Counted from the first letter of the stretch, positions 10,209 through 19,334 are shown. The stretch: 64,000 nt of DNA from Haemophilus parainfluenzae T3T1 (GCF_000210895.1 NC_015964.1:1-64000), one strand, 5' to 3'. Program-made: numbers and translations. Notes: a model not told the origin generated them from the letters alone.

Positions 10209-10473
10209 TGATCTGCCCCCAAAACCTGGACTATTCACATAAGGGCTGACGACGATATTGTATCGGATTCGGTCCTTTTATGTCACTTTTTTCAAAACGT
10301 TTCTAATGTGCCAGAGGGGATATTGTAAAAACGAGCGGCTTCTCGCATGCTCATTTTCCCTTTTAGGATAGGTTGAAGAACCTGTAATTGAAATTCTACT
10401 GCATAGTGTTTACCCATAAAAAATCTGCACCTCAATTGTTGGTTGTTCAGTCCAACTTTTGAGGTGCAGATCA
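10209..10473 (-). mobile_element. IS3-family (IS150-like) remnant
   Basis: Imperfect terminal inverted repeats: TGATCTGCMCC...TGGACT at 10209-10232 and its complement at 10449-10473. They resemble the ends of IS150-group elements. Only ~265 bp remain of an element normally above 1 kb. The minus strand holds the start of an orfA-type helix-turn-helix protein (10292-10417, MGKHYAVEFQLQVLQ, then MSMREAARFYNIPSGTLE) that stops after 41 residues. A strong hairpin (ATCTGCACCTCAA at 10423-10435 with its complement at 10459-10471) lies at its upstream end. Its right end touches the ypjD repeat exactly. Confidence 0.8.
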
Positions 10474-10580
10474 TTTTACCTGTTCTTTGATTTCGATTAA
10501 ATCAAACGGCTGCCAAAATAGCCAATTGTGAGCAGAATGATACCTGAAATTGCGTAAATAATCATCCTTTTTCCACGCCA
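10474..10580 (-). repeat. direct repeat, right copy (3' end of ypjD in place)
   Basis: Counterpart of 5539-5645, two mismatches in 107 bases. This copy is continuous with the intact ypjD gene. Its outer edge coincides with the terminal base of the IS remnant at 10473. Confidence 0.93.
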
Positions 10581-11282
10581 GCCTAGTCGCCAATGACCAA
10601 AACAAGCAATACCAAAACTAATCCAAGCAAGGAAAGAGAAAATCGCTTTGTGCAGATTTTCTAGGGTCACCGCTTGTAATACATGATAAGTCCCCGAAAT
10701 TAAAGTCAGTGTCAGTAATACTTCTCCCATCGCAAATAAACAGAAGAAATGACGTTCTACTGCCATCAATGGCGGAATTGCTGGCGAAAATTGGATTTTA
10801 CGCTTTTTCAAATTACGGTCTAACCAGACCAATTGGATCACATAAAGCGTTGCAATAAAACATACGGCGTAGGTAAAAAGCGACAAACCAATATGGAACA
10901 GCATCAATGTATTTTGATTAAGCATTTGAATAATATGGCTTGATAAGAATGTCGCAAAGATCAAGCTAATGATCGAAAACGCATACACGATTGGTAAAAC
11001 AAACCACATTGTCGAAACGAGAAACATTGAAAGCGTAGCTAAGACCGCAATAATTACGCTCATTAAGGAAGCGATTTGCATTAGCGTAAAACTTTGCCCT
11101 GATGCAAGATCCTCTAGCAGAGGGAACGTGCTAACTGCATGCAGAACAATTGCTGCAAGTGCTGTCAGAAAAAACGGGATTTTACTTTGACTCAACTTCC
11201 CTTCTGATGAATTCATCAAAAACGGGGCGATCAACAATAAACTAAGAATGTAAAAAATAATCGAAAAAAGGGCAAACCACAT
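10497..11282 (-). CDS. ypjD: YpjD-like inner membrane protein, cytochrome c assembly (CcsA-type) family
   Basis: 261 residues with about eight hydrophobic spans; belongs to the cytochrome c assembly family and is equivalent to E. coli YpjD (CorE), which works with CorB. ATG at 11282. It is divergent from ffh, the same order as in E. coli and H. influenzae. The gene is complete; only its 3' end is duplicated on the far side of the his island. The start is confirmed by the hydrophobic N-terminus MWFALFSIIFYIL. Confidence 0.9.
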   Translation of the reverse strand: MWFALFSIIFYILSLLLIAPFLMNSSEGKLSQSKIPFFLTALAAIVLHAVSTFPLLEDLASGQSFTLMQIASLMSVIIAVLATLSMFLVSTMWFVLPIVYAFSIISLIFATFLSSHIIQMLNQNTLMLFHIGLSLFTYAVCFIATLYVIQLVWLDRNLKKRKIQFSPAIPPLMAVERHFFCLFAMGEVLLTLTLISGTYHVLQAVTLENLHKAIFSFLAWISFGIACFGHWRLGWRGKRMIIYAISGIILLTIGYFGSRLI

Positions 11283-11421
11283 AATGCTTTCTCTTTACTA
11301 GGAATTATTCTTATTTTAACGGATCTTTTCTCTAGATCGCCATAATTTTATTTGAAATGATGAAAAACGCCCAAATTTCGGTATAATCACGGCAATTTTT
11401 TAAGAAAAAACAGGATTTAAA

Positions 11422-12813
11422 ATGTTTGAGAATTTATCGGATCGTCTTTCCAAAACGCTACGTAACATTAGCGGGAAAGGTCGCTTAACTGAAGATAATA
11501 TTAAAGAGACGCTACGCGAAGTGCGCATGGCGTTATTAGAAGCTGACGTTGCTTTGCCTGTCGTACGTGAATTTATCGCTAAAGTAAAAGAAAGTGCATT
11601 AGGCGAAGAAGTTAATAAAAGCTTAACACCAGGCCAAGAGTTCTTAAAAATCGTTCAACGTGAACTCGAAAAAGCCATGGGTGAAGCTAATGAAAGCTTA
11701 AACTTGGCAACGCAACCACCCGCAGTCATTTTAATGGCTGGTTTACAAGGTGCGGGTAAAACCACCAGCGTGGGTAAATTAGCAAAATTCTTACGCGAAC
11801 GTCATAAAAAGAAAGTACTTGTAGTCTCTGCCGACGTATATCGTCCTGCGGCAATCAAACAGCTTGAGACCTTAGCACAATCTGTTGGCGTGGATTTCTT
11901 CCCATCTGATGTCAAACAAAAACCGGTAGAGATTGCAAAAGCGGCACTTGCTGACGCCAAACTCAAATTCTACGATGTGTTAATTGTGGATACGGCAGGT
12001 CGCTTACATGTTGATAGCGAGATGATGGATGAAATCAAGCAAGTTCATGCGACATTAAATCCAATTGAAACGCTTTTCACGGTTGATGCGATGACTGGTC
12101 AAGACGCGGCAAATACAGCAAAAGCCTTCAATGAAGCCTTGCCACTTACTGGGGTTATCTTAACCAAAGTGGATGGTGATGCGCGTGGTGGTGCGGCCTT
12201 ATCTATTCGTCAAATCACCGGCAAACCGATTAAATTCCTAGGTGTGGGTGAAAAAACAGAAGCCCTTGAGCCATTCCACCCTGATCGCGTAGCATCGCGT
12301 ATTTTAGGCATGGGCGATGTACTTTCCCTTATCGAAGATCTTGAACGTTCAGTGGATCGCGAAAAAGCGGAAAAAATGGCACAGAAATTCAAGAAAGGCG
12401 ATGATTTCACCCTAGACGATTTCCGTGAACAACTCCGTGAAATGAAAAAAATGGGCGGTATGATGTCGATGCTTGAAAAATTACCGGGTGCGAAAAACTT
12501 ACCGGATCATGTAAAAAATCAAGTAGATGACAAAATGTTTATTAAAATGGAAGCCATCATTAATTCCATGACCTTAAAAGAACGTGCAAATCCAGATATT
12601 ATCAAAGGATCTCGCCGTCGTCGTATTGCATTAGGTTCTGGTACACAAGTTCAAGATGTGAATAAGTTGCTGAAACAATTTGACGAAATGCAACGTATGA
12701 TGAAGAAAATGCGCAAAGGCGGAATGGCAAAAATGATGCGCGGCATGCAAGGCTTAATGGGCGGAGGCGGCTTAGGTGGCCTCGGTGGTTTAGGCGGCAT
12801 GTTTAAACGTTAA
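11422..12813 (+). CDS. ffh: signal recognition particle protein Ffh (SRP54)
   Basis: GTPase that with 4.5S RNA delivers nascent membrane proteins to FtsY/SecYEG. 463 residues. N domain 1-95; G domain with GLQGAGKTTSVGKLA (P loop, about residues 107-121), DTAGRLHVD, and TKVDGDARGG; C-terminal methionine-rich M domain from ~330 with repeated Met-Lys-Lys-Met patches and a glycine-rich end. ATG at 11422 follows AGGA. A TATAAT at 11392-11397 is a plausible -10 box. The ffs RNA gene is not in this window as far as I can see. Confidence 0.98.
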   Translation: MFENLSDRLSKTLRNISGKGRLTEDNIKETLREVRMALLEADVALPVVREFIAKVKESALGEEVNKSLTPGQEFLKIVQRELEKAMGEANESLNLATQPPAVILMAGLQGAGKTTSVGKLAKFLRERHKKKVLVVSADVYRPAAIKQLETLAQSVGVDFFPSDVKQKPVEIAKAALADAKLKFYDVLIVDTAGRLHVDSEMMDEIKQVHATLNPIETLFTVDAMTGQDAANTAKAFNEALPLTGVILTKVDGDARGGAALSIRQITGKPIKFLGVGEKTEALEPFHPDRVASRILGMGDVLSLIEDLERSVDREKAEKMAQKFKKGDDFTLDDFREQLREMKKMGGMMSMLEKLPGAKNLPDHVKNQVDDKMFIKMEAIINSMTLKERANPDIIKGSRRRRIALGSGTQVQDVNKLLKQFDEMQRMMKKMRKGGMAKMMRGMQGLMGGGGLGGLGGLGGMFKR

Positions 12814-12828
12814 TCCCCTCTTCAAATA

Positions 12829-12867
12829 AAGTGCGGTCAAAAATCGATAGGTTTTTGGCCGCATTTT
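12829..12867 (+). terminator. terminator of ffh containing a USS
   Basis: TGCGGTCAAAAA pairs with TTTTTGGCCGCA (one mismatch) around a short loop, followed by a T run. The left arm is a USS core. Confidence 0.8.
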
Positions 12868-12961
12868 TTATCTTTTTAGTTAGCATTTCCTATTACCTGA
12901 TTAAATTACTCAGTTTTAGGTAATATTTTCATCAATCGATAGTCGATATAATTGCTCAAGT

Positions 12962-12980
12962 ATTTTACTTAGCGTAAAAT
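12962..12980. promoter_or_regulatory. inverted repeat upstream of norB (candidate operator 1)
   Basis: Perfect ATTTTAC / GTAAAAT with a 5-base spacer, 76-94 bases before the norB start. The size suits a dimeric repressor site. Which regulator binds (NsrR, FNR or another) cannot be read from the sequence. Confidence 0.45.
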
Positions 12981-12986
12981 CTAGCT

Positions 12987-13021
12987 CTTGATGGCTATTC
13001 TCGGAATAACTAACCATCAAG
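12987..13021. promoter_or_regulatory. inverted repeat upstream of norB (candidate operator 2)
   Basis: Perfect CTTGATGG / CCATCAAG separated by 19 bases, ending 34 bases before the norB ATG. It could be a regulator site or an RNA hairpin in the norB leader. The TTGAT half-sites recall FNR, but the spacing is wrong for FNR. Confidence 0.4.
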
Positions 13022-13055
13022 GCATCGTATTTTCTAATAATCTAGGAGTGATAAA

Positions 13056-15299
13056 ATGGGACAGTATAAAAAGTTCTGGTACCTGTTAGTCGCCGTATTG
13101 ATTGGAGCCTTCTCCATTCTCGGTTACTATGGGTTCGAAGTTTATCGTGAAGCACCACCGATTCCGCAACAATATGTTTCTGAATCTGGCGAAAAAGTGA
13201 TTACTCACGATGATATTTTACATGGTCAAACCGCTTGGCAAACCACTGGTGGTATGCAAGTCGGGTCTGTTTGGGGTCATGGTGCATACCAAGCGCCAGA
13301 CTGGACGGCAGATTGGCTTCACCGTGAATTAACTAACTGGTTGGATATTACCGCGAATCAAGAATTTGGTAAAAATTTCGCTGATTTAAATGATGAACAA
13401 CAAACGTTATTAAAAGCTCGTCTAACCAAAGAATATCGTGGTAGCAAAGTTGAAAACGGTACCGTTGTGCTTTCAAACACCCGTTTAGCGGCAATGGAAA
13501 AAACAGCACAATACTACATCTCTTTATACGGTGACGATCCAGCAACCAAAGTGACTCGTGAACACTTTGCGATGAAGGATAATACTCTTCCTGATTTACA
13601 AGCTCGTAAAGACTTAGCTAAATTCTTCTTCTGGACAGCGTGGACTGCATCTGCTGAACGTCCAAATACTCATGCAAGCTACACCAACAACTGGCCACAC
13701 GAACCGTTAATTAATAACGTACCAACACCAGAAAACGTGGTTTGGTCTATTGCGAGTGTGGTATTCCTTATTGCAGGTATTGGTTTCGTTGTTTGGATTT
13801 GGTCATTCAAAAAACGTGAAGATGAACAAGATCCACCTATTCCGGAAGTTGACCCGCTCACAAAATTACAGCTCACCCCTTCTCAACGCGCATTGGGCAA
13901 ATATCTCTTTACGGTGCTTGCATTATTCTTACTGCAAGTAAACTTAGGGGCGATTGTTGCTCACTATACTGTTGAAGGTCAAGAATTCTATGGTATTGAT
14001 ATTTCTCAATACTTACCTTATTCATTGGTGCGTACATGGCATATTCAAGCGGCATTATTCTGGATTGCAATGGCATTCTTAGCCGGCGGTTTATTCCTGG
14101 CTCCGATCATCAATGGCGGTAAAGATCCGAAATTCCAAAAATTGGGTGTGGATGTTTTATTCTGGGCATTAGTGGTATTAGTCGTCGGTTCATTCACTGG
14201 TAGCTATTTAGCAATTGCGCATATTCTTCCAGAAGAATGGAGCTTCATGTTCGGTCACCAAGGCTATGAGTTCATTGACTTAGGTCGTTTCTGGCAAGCG
14301 GTGAAATTCGCCGGTATCTTATTCTGGTTAGTCTTAATGCTTCGCGGTACAGTGAACGCATTTAAACAACCAGGAGACAAAAACTTATTAGCGTTATTTT
14401 TCGCTTCTGTCATTGCAATCGGCTTATTCTATGGCCCTGCATTATTCTACGGCGAGCACACTCACATTTCTGTGATGGAATACTGGCGTTGGTGGGTCGT
14501 TCACCTATGGGTAGAAGGCTTCTTCGAAGTATTCTCTGTAGCGGCACTCTCATTCATCTTCGTAAGTTTAGGTTTAGTTTCTCGTCGTACTGCGACTGTA
14601 GCAACTATTACTGAAGCGGCATTATTCTTAATCGGTGGTATCCCTGGTACGTTCCACCACCTATACTTCGCAGGTGCAACTACACCGATTATCGCAGTAG
14701 GTGCGTCATTCTCTGCACTTGAAGTGGTTCCATTAGTGTTATTAGGTCATGAAGCTTGGGAACACTGGGAAATGCAACAAAAAACACCTTGGATGGAACG
14801 CTTAAAATGGCCTCTTTACTGCTTCGTAGCCGTAGCGTTCTGGAATATGTTAGGTGCTGGCGTATTTGGTTTCTTAATCAATCCACCAATTTCGCTTTAC
14901 TATATCCAAGGCTTGAACACGACTGCTGTTCATGCTCACGCCGCATTATTCGGTGTGTATGGTTTCTTAGCATTAGGCTTCGTATTCTTAATCGCTCGTT
15001 ATTTACGTCCGGATACACCATTTAACGATAAGTTAATGAAATGGGGCTTCTGGTTATTAAATGGCGGTTTAGTATTAATGATCGTATCAAGCTTATTACC
15101 AATCGGTATTATTCAAGGTTATGCAAGTATCTCTGAAGGCTTATGGTATGCTCGTAGTGAAGAATTTATGCAACAACCTCTATTCGATACCTTACGTTGG
15201 GTTCGTTTAGGTGGTGATGTAGTATTCATCTTCGGTGCACTAGCCTTCTTCTGGCAAATCTTTACGATGATTTTCTTCAAACCGAAAAAAACAGCTTAA
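13056..15299 (+). CDS. norB: nitric oxide reductase, quinol-dependent (qNOR)
   Basis: Single-subunit inner-membrane enzyme reducing NO to N2O with electrons from quinol; detoxifies nitric oxide. 747 residues, the size of qNOR, with an N-terminal cytochrome-c-like extension (one TM then ~200 residues outside, no CXXCH) fused to a heme-copper-oxidase-type core of about 12 spans. Conserved histidines are seen in HLWVEGFFEVF, FHHLYF, HEAWEHWEM and HAHAALFGVYG. ATG at 13056 follows TAGGAGTG. It is monocistronic between two terminators, with two inverted repeats in its leader region. No norC gene is needed for this type. Confidence 0.96.
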   Translation: MGQYKKFWYLLVAVLIGAFSILGYYGFEVYREAPPIPQQYVSESGEKVITHDDILHGQTAWQTTGGMQVGSVWGHGAYQAPDWTADWLHRELTNWLDITANQEFGKNFADLNDEQQTLLKARLTKEYRGSKVENGTVVLSNTRLAAMEKTAQYYISLYGDDPATKVTREHFAMKDNTLPDLQARKDLAKFFFWTAWTASAERPNTHASYTNNWPHEPLINNVPTPENVVWSIASVVFLIAGIGFVVWIWSFKKREDEQDPPIPEVDPLTKLQLTPSQRALGKYLFTVLALFLLQVNLGAIVAHYTVEGQEFYGIDISQYLPYSLVRTWHIQAALFWIAMAFLAGGLFLAPIINGGKDPKFQKLGVDVLFWALVVLVVGSFTGSYLAIAHILPEEWSFMFGHQGYEFIDLGRFWQAVKFAGILFWLVLMLRGTVNAFKQPGDKNLLALFFASVIAIGLFYGPALFYGEHTHISVMEYWRWWVVHLWVEGFFEVFSVAALSFIFVSLGLVSRRTATVATITEAALFLIGGIPGTFHHLYFAGATTPIIAVGASFSALEVVPLVLLGHEAWEHWEMQQKTPWMERLKWPLYCFVAVAFWNMLGAGVFGFLINPPISLYYIQGLNTTAVHAHAALFGVYGFLALGFVFLIARYLRPDTPFNDKLMKWGFWLLNGGLVLMIVSSLLPIGIIQGYASISEGLWYARSEEFMQQPLFDTLRWVRLGGDVVFIFGALAFFWQIFTMIFFKPKKTA

Positions 15300-15320
15300 C
15301 TAGGTTTATTATCATGCAAA

Positions 15321-15346
15321 AGCGGCTAAGTCATTAGCCGCTTTTT
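15321..15346 (+). terminator. terminator of norB
   Basis: AGCGGCTAA / TTAGCCGCT stem followed by a T run, 22 bases past the norB stop. Confidence 0.88.
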
Positions 15347-15609
15347 ATTTATAAAAAATCCATTATCTTTTTTGACCGCACTTTTATTTTCATTAAATGA
15401 TTTCCTTTAGCTGGGAAAATAATGTGAATATTTATAAGAGAGTGAATAAGAGAGCCATTGGCTTTATGACCTGTGTTGAGAATGTATTTCATCAAAGTGC
15501 GGTTAATTTTTTAATTGTTTTTATACCCAACTGTCATAATAAAAATACTAGGCAATTGAATATTTCTGATATAAAATTCTCCGATTTGTTTTTTAAAGGG
15601 AGAAAAAAG
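15347..15609. other. intergenic region upstream of upp
   Basis: No convincing gene. Two USS cores in opposite orientation lie near 15374 and 15499. An open frame from 15397 runs in phase into upp, but it has no ribosome binding site and no similarity I recognise, so I read it as untranslated leader. A TATAAAAT at 15570-15577 may be the upp -10 box. Confidence 0.5.
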
Positions 15610-16236
15610 ATGAAACTCGTTGAAGTAAAACATCCGCTTGTTAAACATAAATTAGGCGTGATGCGCGAAGCTGATATTGATACTAAAAAATTCCGTGAAC
15701 TTGCAACAGAAGTGGGCAGCTTACTCACCTATGAAGCGACAGCCGATCTCGAAACAGAAAAAGTGATTATCGAAGGTTGGAACGGTCCTGTTGAAATCGA
15801 CCGTATCAAAGGTAAAAAAGTTACTGTTGTACCAATTTTACGTGCAGGCCTCGGCATGATGGATGGCGTTTTAGAACATGTTCCTAGTGCTCGCATCAGT
15901 GTAGTCGGGATTTATCGTAATGAAGAAACTCTTGAACCCGTCCCTTATTTCCAAAAACTAGCCAGTGACTTAGAAGAACGTTTAGCTATCGTTGTGGATC
16001 CAATGCTTGCAACGGGTGGTTCAATGATCTCTACAATTGATCTATTAAAAGCAAAAGGTTGCCAACATATCAAAGTATTAGTATTAGTCGCGGCACCAGA
16101 AGGGATTAAAGCATTAGAAAAAGCACATCCAGATATCGAACTTTATTGCGCATCGATTGATGATCACTTAAATGAACAAGGCTACATCATTCCAGGCTTG
16201 GGGGATGCAGGCGATAAGATTTTTGGGACGAAATAA
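15610..16236 (+). CDS. upp: uracil phosphoribosyltransferase
   Basis: Pyrimidine salvage: uracil plus PRPP gives UMP. 208 residues from the ATG at 15610, the normal family length; the frame is open 71 codons further upstream but that part is not UPRT. GGGAG precedes the start. The PRPP-binding loop is [11 protein letters not shown], with [13 protein letters not shown] upstream and the uracil-binding GDAGD near the C-terminus. It is followed, after a terminator, by uraA, its uptake partner, as in H. influenzae and E. coli. Confidence 0.97.
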   Translation: MKLVEVKHPLVKHKLGVMREADIDTKKFRELATEVGSLLTYEATADLETEKVIIEGWNGPVEIDRIKGKKVTVVPILRAGLGMMDGVLEHVPSARISVVGIYRNEETLEPVPYFQKLASDLEERLAIVVDPMLATGGSMISTIDLLKAKGCQHIKVLVLVAAPEGIKALEKAHPDIELYCASIDDHLNEQGYIIPGLGDAGDKIFGTK

Positions 16237-16248
16237 TTCCCTTTTAAT

Positions 16249-16275
16249 AAGACGGCATTTATAGCCGTCTTTTTT
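16249..16275 (+). terminator. terminator between upp and uraA
   Basis: AAGACGGC / GCCGTCTT stem with T run. Some transcripts may read through to uraA. Confidence 0.88.
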
Positions 16276-16355
16276 CCGTGCGTGAAAACACAAAAGCTAA
16301 AAAGCATTAAAACCGACCGCACTTTCAGTTAATTCAAACCGAGAGTTGAAACTAA

Positions 16356-17603
16356 ATGAGTAATCAAACTACAACCGCACCTGTTGAGGTGCAAAGCATG
16401 GGCAAACAAGCGTTTGTCGGTTTACAGATGTTATTTGTTGCCTTTGGCGCCTTAGTATTAGTTCCTTTAATCACTGGATTAAATTCTAATACAGCCCTTC
16501 TTACCGCAGGTATCGGTACACTACTTTTCCAACTTTGTACGGGTAAACAAGTCCCTATTTTCTTGGCCTCCTCTTTTGCCTTTATTACGCCTATTCAATA
16601 TGGTGTACAAACTTGGGGCATACCAACCACAATGGGTGGACTTGCTTGTGCAGGCTTCGTCTATTTCGCACTATCAACTTTAGTAAAATTGCGTGGTAGT
16701 GCTGCGCTTGAGCGTATCTTCCCGCCTGTTGTTGTCGGTCCCGTAATTATCATTATTGGTATGGGACTTGCTCCTGTTGCTGTGGATATGTCATTAGGTA
16801 AAAACAGTGCATATAGCTATGAGCATTCTGTATTGGTTTCGATGATTACCTTAGTCACTACCCTTTCTGTTGCGGTATTTGCTAAAGGTATGATGAAACT
16901 GATTCCAATTATGTTTGGTATCGTTGCTGGCTATGTGATTTGTTTATTCCTAGGATTAATTAACTTCCAACCTGTTTTAGATGCAAAATGGTTTGAATTA
17001 CCTCAGTTAACCAAACCAGAATTTAATTTAGAAGCCATTCTTTATATGCTACCGATTGCTATCGCACCAGCCGTTGAACACGTGGGAGGTATTATGGCAA
17101 TCAGTTCTGTAACTGGTAAAGATTTCCTTAAGAAACCGGGCTTACACCGCACCTTATTAGGCGATGGTATTGCAACGGCTGCAGCGTCATTAGTAGGTGG
17201 TCCACCAAATACCACTTATGCCGAAGTAACGGGGGCTGTAATGCTCACTCGCAACTTTAATCCAAATATTATGACTTGGGCAGCGGTATGGGCAATTGCA
17301 ATTTCCTTCTGTGGTAAAGTAGGTGCATTCCTTTCTACTATTCCAACTATCGTAATGGGGGGGATTATGATGTTGGTATTCGGTTCAATTGCCGTTGTCG
17401 GGATGAGTACCTTAATTAAAGGTAAAGTGGATGTGACTGAACCTCGCAACCTTTGTATCATTTCGGTGGTAATGACTTTCGGGATCGGTAATATGTTTGT
17501 CAACGTTGGCGATGCTGTTTCCCTAAAAGGTATCAGTCTTTGTGCTATCGTCGCGATTGTACTGAACTTGATTTTGCCAAAAGCAAAAAATGAAGTAGAA
17601 TAA
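16356..17603 (+). CDS. uraA: uracil permease (NCS2 family)
   Basis: Proton-coupled uracil importer of the inner membrane. 415 residues with about 14 hydrophobic segments; the NCS2 features include APAVEHVGGIMAIS (substrate Glu) and GGPPNTTYAEVTGAV. ATG at 16356; there is no strong ribosome binding site beyond GAGAGTTGAA. A USS lies in the spacer upstream. It works with Upp in pyrimidine salvage. Confidence 0.95.
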   Translation: MSNQTTTAPVEVQSMGKQAFVGLQMLFVAFGALVLVPLITGLNSNTALLTAGIGTLLFQLCTGKQVPIFLASSFAFITPIQYGVQTWGIPTTMGGLACAGFVYFALSTLVKLRGSAALERIFPPVVVGPVIIIIGMGLAPVAVDMSLGKNSAYSYEHSVLVSMITLVTTLSVAVFAKGMMKLIPIMFGIVAGYVICLFLGLINFQPVLDAKWFELPQLTKPEFNLEAILYMLPIAIAPAVEHVGGIMAISSVTGKDFLKKPGLHRTLLGDGIATAAASLVGGPPNTTYAEVTGAVMLTRNFNPNIMTWAAVWAIAISFCGKVGAFLSTIPTIVMGGIMMLVFGSIAVVGMSTLIKGKVDVTEPRNLCIISVVMTFGIGNMFVNVGDAVSLKGISLCAIVAIVLNLILPKAKNEVE

Positions 17604-17616
17604 AACTTCCCAAATA

Positions 17617-17650
17617 AAAGGGTTAAATGAAAATTTAGCCCTTTCTTTTT
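17617..17650 (+). terminator. terminator of uraA
   Basis: AAAGGGTTAAAT / ATTTAGCCCTTT stem (one mismatch) followed by a pyrimidine-rich T run. Confidence 0.8.
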
Positions 17651-17674
17651 TATTTTAAATTAACTCGTTAATCT

Positions 17675-18370
17675 GTGAATCAGCAACTTTCTTTACCTAT
17701 TCATCAAATTGATGATGAAACGCTTGAGAATTTTTATAGTAATAATAATGCATTATTGCTCAATTCTTTACGCCAAAACATGACTGATTTACAGCAACAA
17801 TTCTTCTACCTTTGGGGAAACCAAAGCGTCGGAAAAACCCATCTTCTACGCGCACTCTGTCATAAATATATTCAGCAACAACGAAGTGCCATTTATGTTC
17901 CTTTAAGCAAATCACAATATTTCTCCACGGCTGTTTTTGAAAATTTAGAACAGCAAGAGTTGGTTTGTCTGGATGATTTGCAAGCGGTTATTGGAAATTC
18001 AGAATGGGAAATAGCCTTATTTGATCTCTTTAATTGTATTAAAGCCAATGGCAAAACATTACTGGTTGTCAGTGCCGAGCAATCTCCTACTGCTCTGCCC
18101 GTTAAATTACCAGATCTGGCTTCTCGCTTAAAATGGGGAGAAAGTTATCAATTGATTCCACTCAGCGATGAACAAAAACTCGCTGTATTAAAACAAAATG
18201 CTCATCAACGAGGCATTATGCTTTCAGATGATACTGCCAATTTTATATTTACTCGTCTAGACCGAGATATGGCGACATTAAAAGAGGCGTTAGTTCAACT
18301 CGATAAAGCCTCATTGCAAGCTAAACGAAATCTGACCATTCCTTTTGTGAAATCTATTTTAGGCTTATAA
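17675..18370 (+). CDS. hda: DnaA regulatory inactivator Hda
   Basis: AAA+ protein related to DnaA that, with the DNA-loaded beta clamp, stimulates DnaA-ATP hydrolysis and so prevents re-initiation. 231 residues. The N-terminal clamp-binding motif QLSLPI (residues 4-9) fits the family; Walker A is GNQSVGKT (48-55) and VCLDDLQAV is Walker B. The start is GTG at 17675; no ATG is possible before the conserved N-terminus. Its targets DnaA and DnaN are encoded in this same window at 53-55.6 kb. Confidence 0.95.
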   Translation: MNQQLSLPIHQIDDETLENFYSNNNALLLNSLRQNMTDLQQQFFYLWGNQSVGKTHLLRALCHKYIQQQRSAIYVPLSKSQYFSTAVFENLEQQELVCLDDLQAVIGNSEWEIALFDLFNCIKANGKTLLVVSAEQSPTALPVKLPDLASRLKWGESYQLIPLSDEQKLAVLKQNAHQRGIMLSDDTANFIFTRLDRDMATLKEALVQLDKASLQAKRNLTIPFVKSILGL

Positions 18371-18384
18371 ACAGATAAAAAAAT

Positions 18385-18416
18385 AACCGCACTTTTTCAA
18401 GTACGGTTAATTTTTT
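18385..18416. terminator. bidirectional terminator between hda and the small lipoprotein gene
   Basis: AACCGCACTT pairs with AAGTACGGTT (9 of 10) around a four-base loop, with T run to the right and A run to the left. The left arm is a USS; the right arm is a decayed one. Confidence 0.82.
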
Positions 18417-18426
18417 AGTCATTTAA

Positions 18427-18729
18427 TTACCAGCAGTGATGGCAATAACCAACACCGACACTCGGCATTATTGCTACAGGAATGCGAGAATAACCTGTAT
18501 GTTTAGAGCGATGATCACTCGCATTCATTTCATTTGGAACGCTATCTCTTTGTGCAACTTTCGCTTTTTCTCGAGCAGTGACAGTATTACCACTTGTTAC
18601 TCGAGAATTATAATCCTGCACCGCATTCATATCATACATCGCTGCACCATTACCAATGGTTGAGGCTTGCTGAGGTGCAGTACAAGCTGTTAAAACCGAT
18701 AATGCTGCAATAGAAATTAATTTTTTCAT
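18427..18729 (-). CDS. small putative lipoprotein
   Basis: 100 residues from the ATG at 18729, which follows AAGGTAACGGC; an upstream GTG/ATG at 18747 would only add a poor leader. Signal peptide with lipobox LTAC, so probably an outer- or inner-membrane lipoprotein. The mature part is polar and ends in GYCHHCW, a Cys-His-rich tail that could bind metal. Not recognised further. It overlaps or nearly touches the gene upstream (secreted protein), so the two are likely co-transcribed. Confidence 0.65.
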   Translation of the reverse strand: MKKLISIAALSVLTACTAPQQASTIGNGAAMYDMNAVQDYNSRVTSGNTVTAREKAKVAQRDSVPNEMNASDHRSKHTGYSRIPVAIMPSVGVGYCHHCW

Positions 18730-18733
18730 GCCG

Positions 18734-19315
18734 TTACCTTTTATCACAAATTACTTTATTCAGTGTTTCTCTACCTTCTTTAATCCGCTCATTCGCTTTT
18801 TTTCTGACGTTCGGATCTTCATTTTGCTCAATATATTTTGCTACATTGGCATTTTTGATTGCATAAACAGGGATATACTGTGAATGTTTCGTTTCACCTT
18901 TTTTATAAATTGTGGCACCTAAAACACTACCATAATACTCGCTAGCATCATTAGGTTTAATGTAATAATTGCTAGAATTTGTTACATCTACGCCATCATC
19001 ACTTTTAAAACCAGTACAAATCCCTGCAGGTGAGAGGAAGGTTGTTTTAGATGCAGCTAATTCATTAAATTTATATACTTCAAACTCAACACTATTGGCA
19101 AGTTCTGCTATATCTTTAGCAGATTTAGGATCTAAACTTTTTTGTCCTTTTCCATCAATATATTTCACCGTTTCAGAAATATTACTTTCAGAAACATGAT
19201 TTTCAGGTGTCTTCGCTTTTGTTGCATATACAACACTACTACCTTCGGCTAAAACAACTGATGATGCTAAAACACAAAAAGAGTAAATCCCAATTTTTTT
19301 CTTAATATGACTCAT
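18734..19315 (-). CDS. unknown exported protein
   Basis: 193 residues with a classical signal peptide (KKK at 5-7, hydrophobic stretch, cleavage likely after VLA at residues 21-23). The mature domain is rich in Lys, Ser and Asn with two cysteines (in GICTG and VICDKR) that could form a disulfide. No family recognised. ATG at 19315. It is the first gene of a two-gene unit with the small lipoprotein. AT rich, possibly strain-variable. Confidence 0.65.
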   Translation of the reverse strand: MSHIKKKIGIYSFCVLASSVVLAEGSSVVYATKAKTPENHVSESNISETVKYIDGKGQKSLDPKSAKDIAELANSVEFEVYKFNELAASKTTFLSPAGICTGFKSDDGVDVTNSSNYYIKPNDASEYYGSVLGATIYKKGETKHSQYIPVYAIKNANVAKYIEQNEDPNVRKKANERIKEGRETLNKVICDKR

Positions 19316-19334
19316 AATAATTTGATTTTCTACG

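Noticed and set aside
10292-10474. 60-residue protein starting at 10474
   Set aside because: The first 19 residues are IS end sequence; only the part from 10417 resembles orfA and it is truncated, so it is listed as a mobile element remnant.
15397-15609. N-terminal extension of upp
   Set aside because: Open in frame but not part of the UPRT family, no ribosome binding site; the ATG at 15610 with GGGAG gives the normal length.
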